Shown here in pieces: positions 1 to 8,198 of a stretch of 64,000 nucleotides of DNA. Position 1 is the first letter of the stretch. The number at the start of each line of letters is the position of its first letter. The notes under the pieces were generated by a model, which was not told where the DNA came from, did not search any database, and was given only the letters and a program-made list of their open reading frames with translations. The DNA is from Candidatus Opimibacter iunctus (GTDB lineage: Bacteria; Bacteroidota; Bacteroidia; Chitinophagales; Saprospiraceae). Location: contig JADJVH010000008.1 of NCBI GenBank assembly GCA_016716665.1, positions 124,001 through 188,000 on the forward strand. Reading direction: 5' to 3'. Both the position numbers and the translations under genes were made by a program.

Positions 1-96
1 AATACCATTCGTCAGTCGTGAGTCGTGAATCGTAAATAAAAACTCTGGTAGCTGGCGGCTGATAGCTGATAGCTGACGGCTGATAGCTCAATAAAT
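1..96. repeat. Intergenic tandem repeat, AGCTGATAGCTGA family
   Basis: The 96 bases before the first gene hold imperfect tandem copies of a 10-base unit (agctgatagc, with ggcggctgat and gacggctgat variants), preceded by gtcgtgagtcgtgaatcgt. The same unit recurs at 51140-51180 and 62621-62690. No coding potential is visible. Confidence 0.7.
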
Positions 97-465
97 ATGA
101 AAACAGATATATCCACATCAGCAGACATCAAGACCCTCATCGATGCTTTTTATGAAAAAGTAAAGGCTGATGAAGTCATCGGATATATCTTCAATGATGT
201 AGCCCGGGTGGACTGGCCTAAGCATCTTCCCCGGGTATATGCCTTCTGGGAATTCCTGCTGCTGGGCAAGGATACCTACCAGGGAAATCCCATGGAGGTC
301 CACCAGAAACTACATCAGATCGTGCCATTGACCGAAGCACACTTTGCCCGTTGGTTACAGCTATTTCACGAAGCGGTGGATGAGCATTTTGAAGGACTGG
401 TAGCCCAGGATGCAAAGACCAGGTCAAGCCTCATCGTACTGACCTGGAAGCCCAAGTTTGTGTAA
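97..465 (+). CDS. Group III truncated haemoglobin
   Basis: A 122-residue globin of the short 2-on-2 type, probably cytoplasmic, binding haem and handling O2 or NO. The central part reads GNPMEVHQKLHQIVPL followed by HFARWLQLF, the arrangement typical of group III (Campylobacter Ctb-like) truncated globins. His69 is the probable proximal haem ligand, by its place in that motif. Length fits the family, usually 120-135 residues. The ATG is preceded by an AT-rich stretch without a clear Shine-Dalgarno. It stands alone, 124 bases before a glycosyltransferase, so neighbours say little about its job. Family assignment is fairly secure; the physiological ligand is not known from sequence. Confidence 0.85.
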   Translation: MKTDISTSADIKTLIDAFYEKVKADEVIGYIFNDVARVDWPKHLPRVYAFWEFLLLGKDTYQGNPMEVHQKLHQIVPLTEAHFARWLQLFHEAVDEHFEGLVAQDAKTRSSLIVLTWKPKFV

Positions 466-589
466 TGGGTCATTTCCCATTCAACCTTGTTTTCAGTTTG
501 TTCATCATTTATTGTTTTTCTTTTTACCTTAGGTATACAATATTGAGGGTAGAATTGCATTTCCTTACTTAACGTCCAATGCAATAGGT

Positions 590-1681
590 GTGAAGATATT
601 TTTTCCTGTACTTAACTGGGGCCTGGGCCATGCCAGCCGCTCACTCCCCCTCATCCGAACCTATCTCGCCCACGGCCATGAAGTCGTGTGCGCATCAGAC
701 GGCGAAGCGCTCACCATGCTGAGGAAAGAATTGCCCGACCAGATGGTACTCCAGTTGCCCGGATATGACATCCTCTACGAAAGCCGCTTCATGCCTGTCA
801 ATATGCTCAAGCATGCCCCTGGTATGCTCAAGACGATCAAGACAGAGCACGAACTGACTAAGGCCATCGTAGCCCACCATCATATTGATTGCATCATATC
901 CGACAACAGATATGGGTGTTACCATAGCGGTATCCCTTCTGCCTTGATCACTCATCAGCTTCAGGTATTCACCGGCCAGCGATTGATGGATATGTATATC
1001 CGCAGGCAGATCAGGTCATGGTATAAAAAATTCAATGAGATATGGATCCCTGACCATGGCGCACATGGTAACATCACCGGCGATCTGACTGGCATTGACA
1101 CCGCTCCTGTTCCAAAATATTACCTGGGTGTCATTTCAGAACTCACCAGTCTTCCTTCGGTTGGTAAATACAAGGCAGTTGCTGTTATTTCAGGGCCTGA
1201 ACCACAACGCAGCAATTTCGAACAACTGGTGACCTCACAACTCTCCTCACTGGAAGGTCAATTTGCTATAGTCCGTGGGAAACCTGATGCTGCAGAGGAT
1301 ATCGACAGAGCAGGTAACCTTACGATCTTTCCATATCTCACCAGGGCTGCCTTATCGTTGATTCTCTCTCAGACGCAGATCGTCATCGCCAGGAGCGGAT
1401 ACACCACCCTGATGGACCTGGCAAAAACAGGTCATAAAGCTATTCTGTGCCCAACTCCCGGCCAATATGAACAGATCTACCTGGCAGACAGGCTAGCCAA
1501 TCTCGGACAATGTGTGTATACCCGTCAGGAAAATCTCAACCTGCGCAATGCCATGCAAGAGGTTGAAAAAGTGAAGACTATCGGTTATGTTTCAGAGCTT
1601 GAAAAAGATTTGTTTATAGAAAGGTTGTATTCCCTCACGGGGCATCAGGAAAAGGAGCAGGCGTATAAAGTAGCCATTTGA
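590..1681 (+). CDS. Glycosyltransferase, GT-B fold, MJ1255-like
   Basis: A 363-residue protein starting at a GTG with the N-terminal strand-loop FPVLNWGLGHASRS, the glycine-rich entry of GT-B enzymes related to MurG and to the MJ1255 family. Around residue 265 it has ARSGYTTLMDLAKTG and then PTPGQYEQIYLADRL, the C-terminal donor-nucleotide site and the motif that follows it. No signal peptide or membrane segment is evident, so it probably acts at the cytoplasmic face on an unidentified acceptor. It ends four bases before the convergent pth gene. Donor and acceptor cannot be read from sequence. Confidence 0.75.
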   Translation: MKIFFPVLNWGLGHASRSLPLIRTYLAHGHEVVCASDGEALTMLRKELPDQMVLQLPGYDILYESRFMPVNMLKHAPGMLKTIKTEHELTKAIVAHHHIDCIISDNRYGCYHSGIPSALITHQLQVFTGQRLMDMYIRRQIRSWYKKFNEIWIPDHGAHGNITGDLTGIDTAPVPKYYLGVISELTSLPSVGKYKAVAVISGPEPQRSNFEQLVTSQLSSLEGQFAIVRGKPDAAEDIDRAGNLTIFPYLTRAALSLILSQTQIVIARSGYTTLMDLAKTGHKAILCPTPGQYEQIYLADRLANLGQCVYTRQENLNLRNAMQEVEKVKTIGYVSELEKDLFIERLYSLTGHQEKEQAYKVAI

Positions 1682-1685
1682 GCCC

Positions 1686-2276
1686 TTATTTCTTATCCGG
1701 TTTTACCTGTGCATTGATGGCATTGACCTGATCCATCGACCTCTTGAGTCCAATAGAAACGAATGTCTTTATAGCTTCTGCCCCGGCTTTCAGCACATCA
1801 GGAATTAAGGCTGCCTCTTCCTTAGACCATTTACCAAGCACATAGTTGACTTGTCCACCCGGATGGAAGTTTTTTCCAATGCCTATGCGCAATCTTGCAT
1901 AATCTATAGTGCCCAGTTGGGCCTGAATGTCCTTCAACCCATTGTGTCCTCCATCTGATCCTTTACCTCTGAGCCGTATGGTACCCAGGTCCAGCTGAAG
2001 CTCGTCAACAATCACTAAGAGATTTTCAACAGGAATCTTTTCCTTCTGCATCCAATAGTTGACCGCCTTGCCGCTGAGATTCATATATGTATTTGGCTTG
2101 AGAAGGATCAGGATCCGGCCTTTGTGCTTTACTTCCGCAATACTCCCGAGTGTGGAACTTTTCCACGTACCCTCCAGCGATGCAGCCAATTCATCAACGA
2201 CATTAAAGCCGATGTTATGCCGTGTATCCGCATACTCAGCCCCAATATTCCCTAGTCCGGCGATCAGATATTTCAT
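1686..2276 (-). CDS. pth: Peptidyl-tRNA hydrolase
   Basis: Cytoplasmic enzyme that cleaves peptidyl-tRNA released from stalled ribosomes, recycling tRNA. The 196-residue protein has every bacterial Pth landmark: Asn10 in AGLGN, catalytic His20 in TRHNIGF, Asn66 in KPNTYMNLSG, Asp91 in VDE and Asn112 in GGHNGL, each within two positions of the E. coli numbering. Length is normal. It lies just downstream of higA on the same strand with only nine bases between them, so it may be read through from the higBA promoter, an unusual but possible arrangement. Confidence 0.97.
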   Translation of the reverse strand: MKYLIAGLGNIGAEYADTRHNIGFNVVDELAASLEGTWKSSTLGSIAEVKHKGRILILLKPNTYMNLSGKAVNYWMQKEKIPVENLLVIVDELQLDLGTIRLRGKGSDGGHNGLKDIQAQLGTIDYARLRIGIGKNFHPGGQVNYVLGKWSKEEAALIPDVLKAGAEAIKTFVSIGLKRSMDQVNAINAQVKPDKK

Positions 2277-2285
2277 GCAAGAAAA

Positions 2286-2705
2286 TTAACGGGCCATTGC
2301 CCGGGTTGGTTTGTTTTCACTTTGATGTATTGGATAAGCCCTGTTGAAAGCTTCCTGTTTGACTTTAAACCTGGAAGCAAGCTTTCGGATAACTTCCTTT
2401 GAAAGTCCCTTCTTATAATTGAGGATGTCAGAAACATATCCCTTACTTACCCCGAGAAATTCGGCCATATCCTTCGCACGCCATTTATGCTCATCCATAA
2501 ATGATCTGAGTAATTGAATGGGATCCAATGCCTGCTGATCAGCCACCTTTTCATCGTAGTCATGTATCAACAAGGTGAGTAGTTCAATTTCATCCCTGAC
2601 TGCAGCAGTCCTGGAATGCTGGTCGACAAGTTGCTCCAACAACACACAATAGGCTTTATACTGTGCCAGGGATTTGATGACTTTGTATTTTAGTGTTTCC
2701 ATCAA
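2286..2705 (-). CDS. higA: HigA-type antitoxin, helix-turn-helix
   Basis: A 139-residue DNA-binding protein. The N-terminal half is alpha-helical; a Cro/C1-type helix-turn-helix follows at about residues 73-115, with AEFLGVSKGYVSDILN as turn and recognition helix. In HigBA systems the antitoxin binds the toxin and represses the shared promoter. It follows the toxin gene by nine bases; toxin-first order is the hallmark of higBA. It probably binds the GTTCACTaaaAGTGAAC palindrome upstream of higB. The start could be Met1 or Met2. Confidence 0.88.
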   Translation of the reverse strand: MMETLKYKVIKSLAQYKAYCVLLEQLVDQHSRTAAVRDEIELLTLLIHDYDEKVADQQALDPIQLLRSFMDEHKWRAKDMAEFLGVSKGYVSDILNYKKGLSKEVIRKLASRFKVKQEAFNRAYPIHQSENKPTRAMAR

Positions 2706-2714
2706 CTCAAACTA

Positions 2715-3047
2715 TTAATATGTATGAATGCTGGACTGCATTTCTTTGAGGCATAGCTTTGTGTATTCCTTATGCGTTCCTATCCAGCAAACAAATAAAT
2801 GAATACTGGTTTCCCCAAATACATATTTGCATATTATCCTGTACTTATTCCCTCCTATATCAAATACAATTCTTCGGCTGCTCCTTCCTAAAAAGTCTGC
2901 TGACGCAAAAGTTTGTTTTATATCAGTTGGAGTCCTCCAATCAGCATACCTGATCTTCTCCAGCCACTCATCAAATGAAACTCTGCTTTTTGCCTGGGAT
3001 TGTGCAAAAAGAAGGACGGATTGCCTCTTGATGAGATGAATTTTCAT
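2715..3047 (-). CDS. higB: HigB-type mRNA interferase toxin
   Basis: A 110-residue RelE-superfamily toxin of the HigB group, expected to cleave mRNA on the ribosome when free of antitoxin. The family core is clear: an ADW segment, then RRIVFDIGGNKYRII and finally WIGTHKEYTKL, the GNKYR and GTHxEY elements characteristic of this family. The ATG sits 12 bases from a TATTTTTG -7 box and 26 bases from a palindrome that probably forms the HigA operator. Basic and compact as expected. No defects are visible, so the system looks intact. Confidence 0.9.
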   Translation of the reverse strand: MKIHLIKRQSVLLFAQSQAKSRVSFDEWLEKIRYADWRTPTDIKQTFASADFLGRSSRRIVFDIGGNKYRIICKYVFGETSIHLFVCWIGTHKEYTKLCLKEMQSSIHTY

Positions 3048-3058
3048 CTGGTGAATTG

Positions 3059-3090
3059 CAAAAATAGGTTTTTGTTCACTAAAAGTGAAC
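3059..3090 (-). promoter_or_regulatory. higBA promoter and palindromic operator
   Basis: On the minus strand a TATTTTTG box (3066-3059) matches the Bacteroidota -7 consensus TAnnTTTG. Eight bases further upstream is GTTCACT-aaa-AGTGAAC (3074-3090), a perfect 7-base inverted repeat lying between the -7 and -33 positions. This is where an autoregulating HigA dimer would block transcription. The binding itself is inferred. Confidence 0.65.
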
Positions 3091-3180
3091 TTTTTATATG
3101 CCCGTTTTCACTATTCGTATTTCGTAAATATACCCCCGAAAGGGACCTGAGCTTATCTATTCTATTCCAACATTTTACAA

Positions 3181-3292
3181 CCACTAGCAAGGCCCTTCAA
3201 TCATTCTGCCTCTTCAGCCCAATTTGCCCCTTCAGCCTCTTCTGCCTCTTTAGCCTCTTCCGCCTCTTTAGCCTCTTCAGCCATTTGAAAAG
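3181..3292. repeat. Low-complexity repeat, CCTCTTnAGCC family
   Basis: About nine imperfect copies of a 10-12-base unit (gcctcttcag, gcctctttag, gcctcttccg) run between the divergent higBA and DinB-like genes. Related tracts lie at 5034-5086, 7893-8012 (opposite orientation), 27241-27275, 45617-45665, 59670-59716 and 62050-62085. A 134-residue open frame across it is an artefact of the Leu/Phe/Ser-biased repeat. Confidence 0.75.
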
Positions 3293-3321
3293 CTTCGCTT
3301 TTAAAAAATTATCTTTACCCT

Positions 3322-3858
3322 ATGAAATCAACCCCCATCTTTCCCCGCCCCTCCGAAGGCGACTGCGCCGAATATTATTTCAGGTACATCAACCTCGTCC
3401 CTGAAGTAGATATCCTCACCTATCTCCACACCCAGCGTGACTGGTTTGGTGACTGGATCGAAAGCCTCACACCGGAACAGGCTGCGTATAGCTACGCCCC
3501 CGGCAAATGGACACTGGCTGAAATGATCGGCCATGTACTCGATACCGAGCGCGTCTTCGCATTCCGTATGCTGGCCTTCAGCAGAGGGGACGAGAATAAA
3601 ATACCGGGCTTTGACCAAGACACCTATGTGGCCAATAGTATCTACAACAGCATCTATCCCGGTGATCTAGCCAATGAGTGGAGAGCAGTTCGTTCCGCAA
3701 CATTATATCTGTCAAGGACAATAGATGCCGCTATGGCCTCCCGTGTAGGTATAGCCAATGAAGTGCCCGTCAAAGTGCTTGCCTTTCCATATATGATGGC
3801 GGGCCATGTGATTCACCACTACAATGTAGCCCGGGAGCGTTATCTCACCGCATCATAG
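3322..3858 (+). CDS. DinB/YfiT-like metal-binding protein
   Basis: A 178-residue four-helix-bundle protein of the DinB superfamily. The opening (Tyr-rich segment, INLVPEVDIL) and PGKWTLAEMIGHVLDTE are typical of the YfiT-like branch. The three likely metal ligands are His71 in the first motif and His162 and His166 in GHVIHHYNV. In Firmicutes some relatives transfer bacillithiol (BstA); since a YpdA homologue is also encoded here, a thiol-transferase role is possible but unproven. A TATCTTTA box lies just before the ATG. The next gene starts one base after its stop, indicating an operon with the radical SAM enzyme. Confidence 0.8.
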   Translation: MKSTPIFPRPSEGDCAEYYFRYINLVPEVDILTYLHTQRDWFGDWIESLTPEQAAYSYAPGKWTLAEMIGHVLDTERVFAFRMLAFSRGDENKIPGFDQDTYVANSIYNSIYPGDLANEWRAVRSATLYLSRTIDAAMASRVGIANEVPVKVLAFPYMMAGHVIHHYNVARERYLTAS

Positions 3859-3859
3859 G

Positions 3860-4885
3860 ATGAGCACATTCCACCTTGCTGACACCACAAGGTTTCTGTC
3901 AAAACTGACATTTCCCAAACTGCAGAATGTAAGTTTGATCTGGATCTCCTATCAACTGACCAGGCTCACCGGCAAGCCCACACAATGGGGCACACCGATG
4001 ACGATCTCCATCGAACCCACGACAGCCTGCAATCTGCGTTGTCCCGAATGTCCGAGCGGCCTGCGATCCTTTACCAGGGAGACCGGCAATATGAAGGAAG
4101 ATTTTTTCCGCAAGGTGATCGACGAGCTTCACAGCCGGCTTATCTACCTGATCTTTTATTTCCAGGGAGAACCATATATCAATCCCAAATTCCTGGACAT
4201 GGTGCAATACGCCCATCGTAAAGGGATTTATACGATCACCTCTACCAACGGCCATTTCCTTCATCCTGAAAACGCAAGAAAAACTGTTGCGTCAGGACTA
4301 GACAGGATCATCATCTCCGTGGACGGATCCACGCAGGAAGTGTATGAGCAATATCGCAAAGAAGGAACTCTCGATACAGTACTTGAAGGAGCGCGCAACC
4401 TTGTGAGAGCTAAAGAAGAGGCGAAGTCAGCCACACCACATATCGTTTTCCAGATGCTGGTGGTCAAGCCCAACGAACACCAGATCGAAGAAGTCAGAAA
4501 GCTTGCTAAAGACATCGGTGTAGACGAAGTCAAATTGAAAACAGCCCAGGTATATGACTACAGCGAGGGCAATGACCTGATACCGACACAATCAAAGTAC
4601 AGCAGATATTACCAGGACAAATCAGGCACCTGGCATGTCAAAAACAAGATGCTCAACCAATGCTGGAAGTTGTGGCATGCCTGTGTGATCACATGGGATG
4701 GCATTGTAGTACCATGTTGTTTTGACAAAGATGCCATCCATCGCCTGGGAGACCTACGTGAAAAATCTTTCACTTCCATCTGGAAAGGTCCTGCATACAC
4801 TCAATTCAGATCACAACTTCTGCAAGGCAGGGATAAGATTGAAATCTGCACCAATTGTACAGAAGGTTGCAAGGTGTGGGCTTGA
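3860..4885 (+). CDS. Radical SAM protein with SPASM domain
   Basis: A 341-residue iron-sulfur enzyme. CNLRCPEC (Cys57, Cys61, Cys64) is the CX3CX2C site for the SAM-binding cluster, preceded by the usual SIEPTTA strand. A C-terminal SPASM-type region has NQCWKLW, then VVPCC, then CTNCTEGC, enough cysteines for one or two auxiliary clusters. Many relatives modify peptides or sugars; I see no small precursor-peptide gene in the flanking 200 bases. It is coupled to the DinB-like gene upstream and converges on the FemAB-like/GT operon. The substrate is unknown; a role in surface-polymer modification is only suggested by that neighbourhood. Confidence 0.85.
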   Translation: MSTFHLADTTRFLSKLTFPKLQNVSLIWISYQLTRLTGKPTQWGTPMTISIEPTTACNLRCPECPSGLRSFTRETGNMKEDFFRKVIDELHSRLIYLIFYFQGEPYINPKFLDMVQYAHRKGIYTITSTNGHFLHPENARKTVASGLDRIIISVDGSTQEVYEQYRKEGTLDTVLEGARNLVRAKEEAKSATPHIVFQMLVVKPNEHQIEEVRKLAKDIGVDEVKLKTAQVYDYSEGNDLIPTQSKYSRYYQDKSGTWHVKNKMLNQCWKLWHACVITWDGIVVPCCFDKDAIHRLGDLREKSFTSIWKGPAYTQFRSQLLQGRDKIEICTNCTEGCKVWA

Positions 4886-5033
4886 AATTTCACCCAAAAA
4901 GGTAACCTGATTACCGCTTTGTTTTCGTCAAGGGGCTAGGACACGCCTATCCCAATGGTACCAATCACTGGATGGAGGCAGCTCCCTTGCATTGGGATTG
5001 GCTGAAGCAATTTTCATTGCCTTAGGAAAATTC

Positions 5034-5086
5034 CTCTCTGGCCTCTTCCACCTTTCCGCCTTTTTGCCTTTCAGCCTCTCACCTCG
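5034..5086. repeat. Low-complexity repeat, CCTCTTCCACC variant
   Basis: Tract tctggcctcttccacctttccgcc plus tttttgcctttcagcctctc between the convergent radical SAM and acyltransferase genes; another member of the family seen at 3181-3292. It overlaps the last codons of the minus-strand gene by a few bases. Confidence 0.55.
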
Positions 5087-6029
5087 TCAGGCTATACAAC
5101 ACATCCAGCCACTTATACCTCGCTTTGAAAATTTTCATGAGCGGCTCGGGACGTGCTCCAAACTGCCTGCGTATCTCCGTGATCGATTCAAGCATACTCC
5201 CGCAAAAATCAAACGCCTTCACATGCTTCTCTTCAAAGGCTATGCGCAACGCTTCCCTGCACAGCAAGATGCTGGCACCATGCTGACGGCCGGCATCATC
5301 ATCTCCTGCGAGCAGGTAATAGGCACGTTCATTGTCCCACAACAGATACGAAACTGCAGTTAGTCTGCCTTGCTGGTCATAAGCACCCAATTTCACACCA
5401 GCTTGATGAGAGGTTATGGCTGCATCTATTTTTGAAAAGAAATCAAAGGAATAAGGCATCTCCATGTTCTGCCGCTTGTATGTGTTTTTGCACATATCAA
5501 AAAACACCTTTGCATCCACTTCTCTCTTGATTGTCAGATCAGCAGATGCTTCTTTGATATTCCGCTTCAGGTTACGATTGATATGCTGATCGAGATCGTT
5601 CTGATCCATATGATCGATCACAAACGTATAACGCATCTCCTGCCTGAATCCCTTCCAGTGGAAAGGTAGCCAATTGTTGAAACTGCGCTCCTCAAATACC
5701 ATGGAGAAATAACCATAGGAAGGCAGATCGTCAATCAGCAACCAGATGATCTGCTTTTCGCGGGTCAGCCACTTGTGATCAGAGATATCCGGCGGCTTGT
5801 CCATCCATATCCGTAGGTGATGTGTCAAGGCTGGCATGCCCACGGTAGCAATGCCCCATCTGCGTCCTGGTGCATAAGGCATAGCACCTACTACCTGGTC
5901 ATTGCGCACTGCGAGTGCAACGTCCCATGCGCCTGTTGCATCAAGCCACCATGGTTGCATAAACAATCCTGTGATCTTTCCTTGCTCACATAGTGTGATG
6001 TACTTCTTCTTTCGTTCTTCGCGGCTCAT
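5079..6029 (-). CDS. FemAB-like GNAT acyltransferase
   Basis: A 316-residue protein with a FemAB-like (Acetyltransf_6) layout. The C-terminal half has NLKRNIKEA, the acyl-acceptor side AVSYLLWDNERAYYLLAG, then a GASILLCREALRIAF helix and AFDFCGSML, matching the GNAT core of proteins that acylate or aminoacylate cell-surface polymers. No signal peptide. The ATG overlaps the stop of the preceding gene in an ATGA arrangement, so translation is coupled to a second FemAB-like protein and a GT4 upstream. Together they suggest building or decorating a surface glycan. The transferred group is unknown. Confidence 0.7.
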   Translation of the reverse strand: MSREERKKKYITLCEQGKITGLFMQPWWLDATGAWDVALAVRNDQVVGAMPYAPGRRWGIATVGMPALTHHLRIWMDKPPDISDHKWLTREKQIIWLLIDDLPSYGYFSMVFEERSFNNWLPFHWKGFRQEMRYTFVIDHMDQNDLDQHINRNLKRNIKEASADLTIKREVDAKVFFDMCKNTYKRQNMEMPYSFDFFSKIDAAITSHQAGVKLGAYDQQGRLTAVSYLLWDNERAYYLLAGDDDAGRQHGASILLCREALRIAFEEKHVKAFDFCGSMLESITEIRRQFGARPEPLMKIFKARYKWLDVLYSLTR

Positions 6030-6727
6030 CCGGACACCATATTACGAAACTTTCGAAGGACATAAAACCAGGTAGGGTAATAATGATAAAGCGTCTCCTG
6101 CCTGCCATGGGTAGCGGCTTTCCATTGATACACTCCTTTCATCATCGTGTTCTTCGTATCCGGCATATATCCCATGAGGTCCATCGTCTCTACACCGAGG
6201 GTACGAAGATGTAGACCATCCTGCCACAACAGAAAATAATGCGCCCGACCGGTCAGGGACTTGTCATCATTTTCGTTGTGATGGTTGCTGGCATTGACAT
6301 AGAGGAGTGCGCGCTTCTCCTGGTCATCGATCACCCAGATATGGCTACAAAGCATCACCCCTTCATAGAAGATAGCAGAGCACTCGATGTGGGGAAACTG
6401 ATCAAAATCTTCCTGCTGATATCCTCTCAGGCCTTTAAGGTTTGCAGTAGCTGCAAACAGCTTAAGGATATCAGGGATCAGATAAGGGCCGCGGTCGACA
6501 GTCAGCACTTCACGGATAGCTTTATTGATCTTATTGCGTGCAGACGAGGACCATGACCTTACAAACTGTGGTTCATTCAGGTTGATGGTCATGGTCGGAA
6601 AGGGCACCCTGACCATCATGGAAATATTTTCTTTCACAGGTGAGAAAAGATGCGTAGTCTTCATGTCCATACCGGGACTCCGGTTGAAATAGGTATACGT
6701 CATCCTGGGCTTCTGCTCGGTGATCAT
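6026..6727 (-). CDS. Second FemAB/GNAT-like protein
   Basis: A 233-residue protein. SARNKINKAIREV near residue 65, a central strand pair ending HIWVIDDQEKRALLYVNAS, then AHYFLLWQDGLHL and MDLMGYM follow the FemAB-like GNAT plan of its downstream neighbour, though more weakly. I chose the ATG at 6727 because it forms an exact ATGA overlap with the stop of the GT4 gene; an ATG ten codons upstream is also open but would overlap that gene by 34 bases. It ends in another ATGA overlap. Two adjacent divergent paralogues suggest two acylation steps or a heteromeric enzyme. Function is otherwise unknown. Confidence 0.6.
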   Translation of the reverse strand: MITEQKPRMTYTYFNRSPGMDMKTTHLFSPVKENISMMVRVPFPTMTINLNEPQFVRSWSSSARNKINKAIREVLTVDRGPYLIPDILKLFAATANLKGLRGYQQEDFDQFPHIECSAIFYEGVMLCSHIWVIDDQEKRALLYVNASNHHNENDDKSLTGRAHYFLLWQDGLHLRTLGVETMDLMGYMPDTKNTMMKGVYQWKAATHGRQETLYHYYPTWFYVLRKFRNMVSG

Positions 6728-7863
6728 GACAGCAGGGATTTGTACAGTTTGATCCATTGCAAGATCACTGTTTTTTTACAAAATCTCCTTTCGACGATGT
6801 TATGAATTGCCTGCGGGTCATAAGCTGCATAACCTGCATAGACCTTGCCCATCGCTCTCATTAGCGATTCAGGGCTTCCAATGGCAGCGAGTTCGCCCTG
6901 CTGTGGTGAAGTCACGATGTAGTTTGCACCGTCGGTCTTTGTTGCCACGACAGGAATGCCACAAGCCTGTGCTTCGATGATTGCCTTTCCGAAAGTCTCT
7001 ACCCTGCTGGCAGAAACCAGTACGTGGCATTTTCTCAGGATATCCGCGATTTCATGCTGTGAGATCAGACCGGTCCATTGGAGATACTGATCGATATGAA
7101 GGGTCTGCGCGAGCTTTATTAATTCCTCCTGTTCAGGTATACGATCGATCAATATCAATTGCATCGGCACATCCGCCATCCTTTCCTTCAATGCTGCTAA
7201 GGCGTGAAAAAGGATATCAAGCCCTTTGACATTGGCCGGTTCGCCAACAGATACCCAGGTGAATACACTGTTTTTCTGGATAGCGGGATCCGGGTAAAAG
7301 ATCTGCTCATCATAGAAGTTTGGGATGACCTTGATAGGTTTCCTGGCATGTTGTTCCATCAGTGACAACAGCCCTGGACTCACACAGGTGATGGCTGTTG
7401 CCCGCTCAAAGCACCCCGGCAAAAACGGATAGTGGTGCTTAGGAATAGTACCCAATACAAAACCGGAAAGCCGTTCGGTATAGATAAAAGGAACTGGCAT
7501 CTTTTCCTGCAGGACTGCGCATACAGAGGCCGCCAGATAGCTCTGTGCATGGATCAGGTCAGGCTTCCCTTCCTTCTCAATATACCTGAGAATATCAGAT
7601 ACACATCGGTTGATCCACTTCCGTAGGATATATGCATTGCCTTTGGGTGGAAACAGTTGAGCGGTTCGCCAGGTAGGGACATCTTCTTCCGTATTGAATG
7701 TTGTCTTTCTGAAAAGCGGTCCTTTGGTAGTATAATCACTGTATAATATCCGAGCATCAAGGCCCTCTTCTCTCAGTCCCTTTGCCAGGTGATGAAACAT
7801 GCGTCCCGCGATCTCCTGCGTACCCGGAGGGAAATACCAAGATGGCAGGACCAGTATGTGCAT
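6724..7863 (-). CDS. Glycosyltransferase family 4
   Basis: A 379-residue GT-B enzyme. It starts with LVLPSWYFPPGTQEIAGRM, the acceptor-domain loop of GT4, has the hinge VIPNFYDEQIF near residue 200, and ends its donor domain with SASRVETFGKAIIEAQACG followed by PVVAT, the EX7E motif (Glu-Thr-Phe-Gly-Lys-Ala-Ile-Ile-Glu). It is the first gene of a coupled set with two FemAB-like proteins. Donor and acceptor cannot be read from sequence. Probable role: assembly of a cell-surface glycan or glycolipid at the inner face of the membrane. Confidence 0.88.
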   Translation of the reverse strand: MHILVLPSWYFPPGTQEIAGRMFHHLAKGLREEGLDARILYSDYTTKGPLFRKTTFNTEEDVPTWRTAQLFPPKGNAYILRKWINRCVSDILRYIEKEGKPDLIHAQSYLAASVCAVLQEKMPVPFIYTERLSGFVLGTIPKHHYPFLPGCFERATAITCVSPGLLSLMEQHARKPIKVIPNFYDEQIFYPDPAIQKNSVFTWVSVGEPANVKGLDILFHALAALKERMADVPMQLILIDRIPEQEELIKLAQTLHIDQYLQWTGLISQHEIADILRKCHVLVSASRVETFGKAIIEAQACGIPVVATKTDGANYIVTSPQQGELAAIGSPESLMRAMGKVYAGYAAYDPQAIHNIVERRFCKKTVILQWIKLYKSLLS

Positions 7864-8198
7864 CAGCGGATCAGTATATTAAAGGGTAAAAATGGGAAAT
7901 GTTTGGGAAACAGGGCAGAAAGGCGGAACGGCAGAAGGGTGGAAAAGGCGGAACGGGAACAAGGGCTCAAGAGGCCGAAGAGGCTTAAGAGGCTTAAGAG
8001 GCTTAAGAGTATAAATGCCATTAGTAAAAATATGCGGCCATTAGCGGTTGATGAAGCTATGGCAGTTAATTGATAAAAACTTTGAGCTTCAAGGATAAAC
8101 TCTGCCCCGTAGGGGCTATAGGTCGGTAGCACGGTAGCAGGAAGAGTCTTACTCGCGCCGTAGGTGCGAAACAGAAGGCTGTGTCATGATGATACATT
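7864..8198. repeat. Gene-free 335 bases with two repeat tracts
   Basis: No gene seen. At 7893-8012 there is a purine-rich tract of gaggcttaa units (aagaggcttaagaggcttaa) and gcggaacgg units, the complement of the CCTCTTnAGCC family. At 8100-8185 there is a second dispersed-type tract with ccccgtaggggctata and cgcgccgtaggtgcgaaac. A short open frame on the plus strand at 7789-8073 is only the repeat read as Arg/Leu/Lys. Confidence 0.65.

Noticed and set aside
3000..3404. A 134-residue open frame rich in Phe, Leu and Ser
   Set aside because: It is the translation of the CCTCTTnAGCC repeat and overlaps the higB control region and the DinB-like start.
4886..5078. Search for a RiPP precursor next to the radical SAM gene
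   Set aside because: No short ORF with a leader-like and Cys/Ser/Gly-rich core was seen in either flank.
7893..8012. Regular purine repeats that could be read as a CRISPR array
   Set aside because: Units are 9-12 bases, imperfect and without unique spacers; no cas genes are in the window.
8100..8185. Possible riboswitch or ncRNA in gtaggggctataggtcggta
   Set aside because: No conserved riboswitch motif; it resembles a dispersed repeat and lies at the 3' side of genes, not in a leader.
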